From the NCBI GenBank assembly GCA_019155205.2, contig JAHNZQ020000010.1, positions 653,074 through 717,073 on the forward strand: a stretch of DNA of 64,000 nt, in the 5' to 3' direction. The translations under genes and the position numbers were made by a program. The notes under the pieces were generated by a model. It did not search any database. It was not told where the DNA came from and saw only the letters and a list, made by a program, of their open reading frames with translations. This DNA is from Gracilaria vermiculophylla (taxonomy: Eukaryota > Rhodophyta > Florideophyceae > Gracilariales > Gracilariaceae). This document shows positions 63,410 through 64,000 of this stretch, piece by piece. Each line of letters starts with the position of its first letter. The stretch's first letter is position 1.

Positions 63410-64000
63410 GCTCCAAATTGGCGAAGATTTCGAAGGGTATCGCCATAGGATAGTGGAGAAGCTATCCATCTTTGGGGACATGTGGTCTGCTTGCCTGGGT
63501 CAGGTTAGCCTGGCCAATCTCAGGATCCAGCTCCCATCTGATGCAAAACCAGTAGATCAATTCCCGAGGAGGGCTGGACCCCATGTGCGCAATTTCGAAC
63601 GCGATGAGGTCCACCGGATGCTGGACAAGGGCGTTATCGAGCCTTCCAATTCCGGATAGGCCTCCCCGGTGGTATTTTTGAAGAAGAAAGATGGCTTCTA
63701 GAGGTTCTGTGTGGACTGTAGACGCCTCAACGAGGTGACTGTAGGTGATTCGTACCCGATATCCCGTATGGATGGATGTATCGACTTCTTAGGCGATGCG
63801 TCCGTTTTCTCCACGCTAGATGCCAACAGCGGCTACTAGCAGATTGACATGGACGACTACGATAAGGATAAGACAACGTTCACCTCGCACTGCGGGATCT
63901 TCGGACTCCTCGGGATGCCATTTGGATTGAAGAATGCACCGGCTACGTTCCAACGAGCGTTGGACATAATCCTGTCAAACTTGAAGTGGCAGTACGCCTT
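63410..64000 (+). pseudogene. Ty3/gypsy reverse transcriptase (plus-strand element), cut by window end
   Basis: The RT domain is readable in one frame to the window end: DQFPRRAGPHVRNFERDEVH, SPVVFLKKKDGF, RFCVDCRRLNEV, SYPISRMDGCIDFLGDASVF, then STLDANSGY and FGLKNAPATFQRALDIILSN. Three in-frame TAG codons (63657, 63699, 63837) sit exactly where conserved Trp residues occur in Ty3/gypsy RTs (before ASPVV, before RFCVD, and after SGY). The YxDD site lies beyond the window. Confidence 0.85.

Noticed and set aside
1..64000. CRISPR arrays or bacterial operons
   Set aside because: No regularly spaced short repeats; gene structure with spliceosomal introns is eukaryotic.

Overview
The window looks like nuclear DNA of a red alga, most likely a florideophyte such as Chondrus crispus (inferred; no rRNA or other marker is present). 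Reasons: compact eukaryotic genes with none or one very short intron (three seen: 74, 97 and 106 bp); an FKBP prolyl isomerase with a twin-arginine thylakoid-lumen type leader, which points to a plastid; animal/fungal-like families (PMT mannosyltransferase, AA15-type lytic polysaccharide monooxygenase, USP14/Ubp6) alongside plant-like ones; and gene islands separated by long stretches of decayed transposons.

Layout. 1-8 kb: end of a chromodomain Ty3/gypsy element, a Myb/SANT-like relic, and stacked Tc1/mariner copies, one interrupted by a miniature LTR element. 8.1-11.5 kb: a small gene island with adenine phosphoribosyltransferase (minus) and a TKL-type kinase (plus) diverging from a shared promoter. 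12-37.5 kb: transposon graveyard holding a Tc1/mariner copy, an LTR fragment, a TIR element around an assembly gap, a Ty1/copia pseudogene carrying a second intact copy of the miniature LTR element, a piggyBac relic with paired palindromes at its borders, and a large decayed minus-strand Ty3/gypsy element. 37.9-54 kb: the main gene island, with lumenal FKBP, a small acidic protein, a PMT-family mannosyltransferase without MIR domains, an Alba protein, a serine/threonine dehydratase-like PLP enzyme, a DoxX-like membrane protein, a PAP2 lipid phosphatase, a rhodanese-methyltransferase fusion, USP14/Ubp6 and an AA15-type LPMO. Neighbouring genes often converge with 17-51 nt between stop codons. 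54-64 kb: AT-rich repeats, then the 5' part of another Ty3/gypsy element.

Two points matter most to a user of this assembly. First, about 0.93 kb inside the second island (49375-50299) is a high-GC bacterial sugar ABC-transporter permease fragment, flanked by a 130-bp duplication of algal sequence and a 100-N gap. The junction lies in a roughly 22-nt chance match, so this is a chimeric assembly or bacterial contamination rather than gene transfer. Second, two complete 309-bp copies of a non-coding LTR element (79-bp LTRs, 5-bp target duplications) have a primer site matching the anticodon arm of initiator tRNA-Met directly next to the LTR. That is the half-tRNA priming arrangement of copia-type elements, so this appears to be a copia-derived TRIM family.

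The host genes do not form one pathway. The island mixes housekeeping functions: purine salvage, proteasome-linked deubiquitination, ER O-mannosylation, lipid or dolichyl phosphate hydrolysis, amino-acid metabolism, plastid protein folding and extracellular polysaccharide oxidation. No tRNA, rRNA or CRISPR array was seen.
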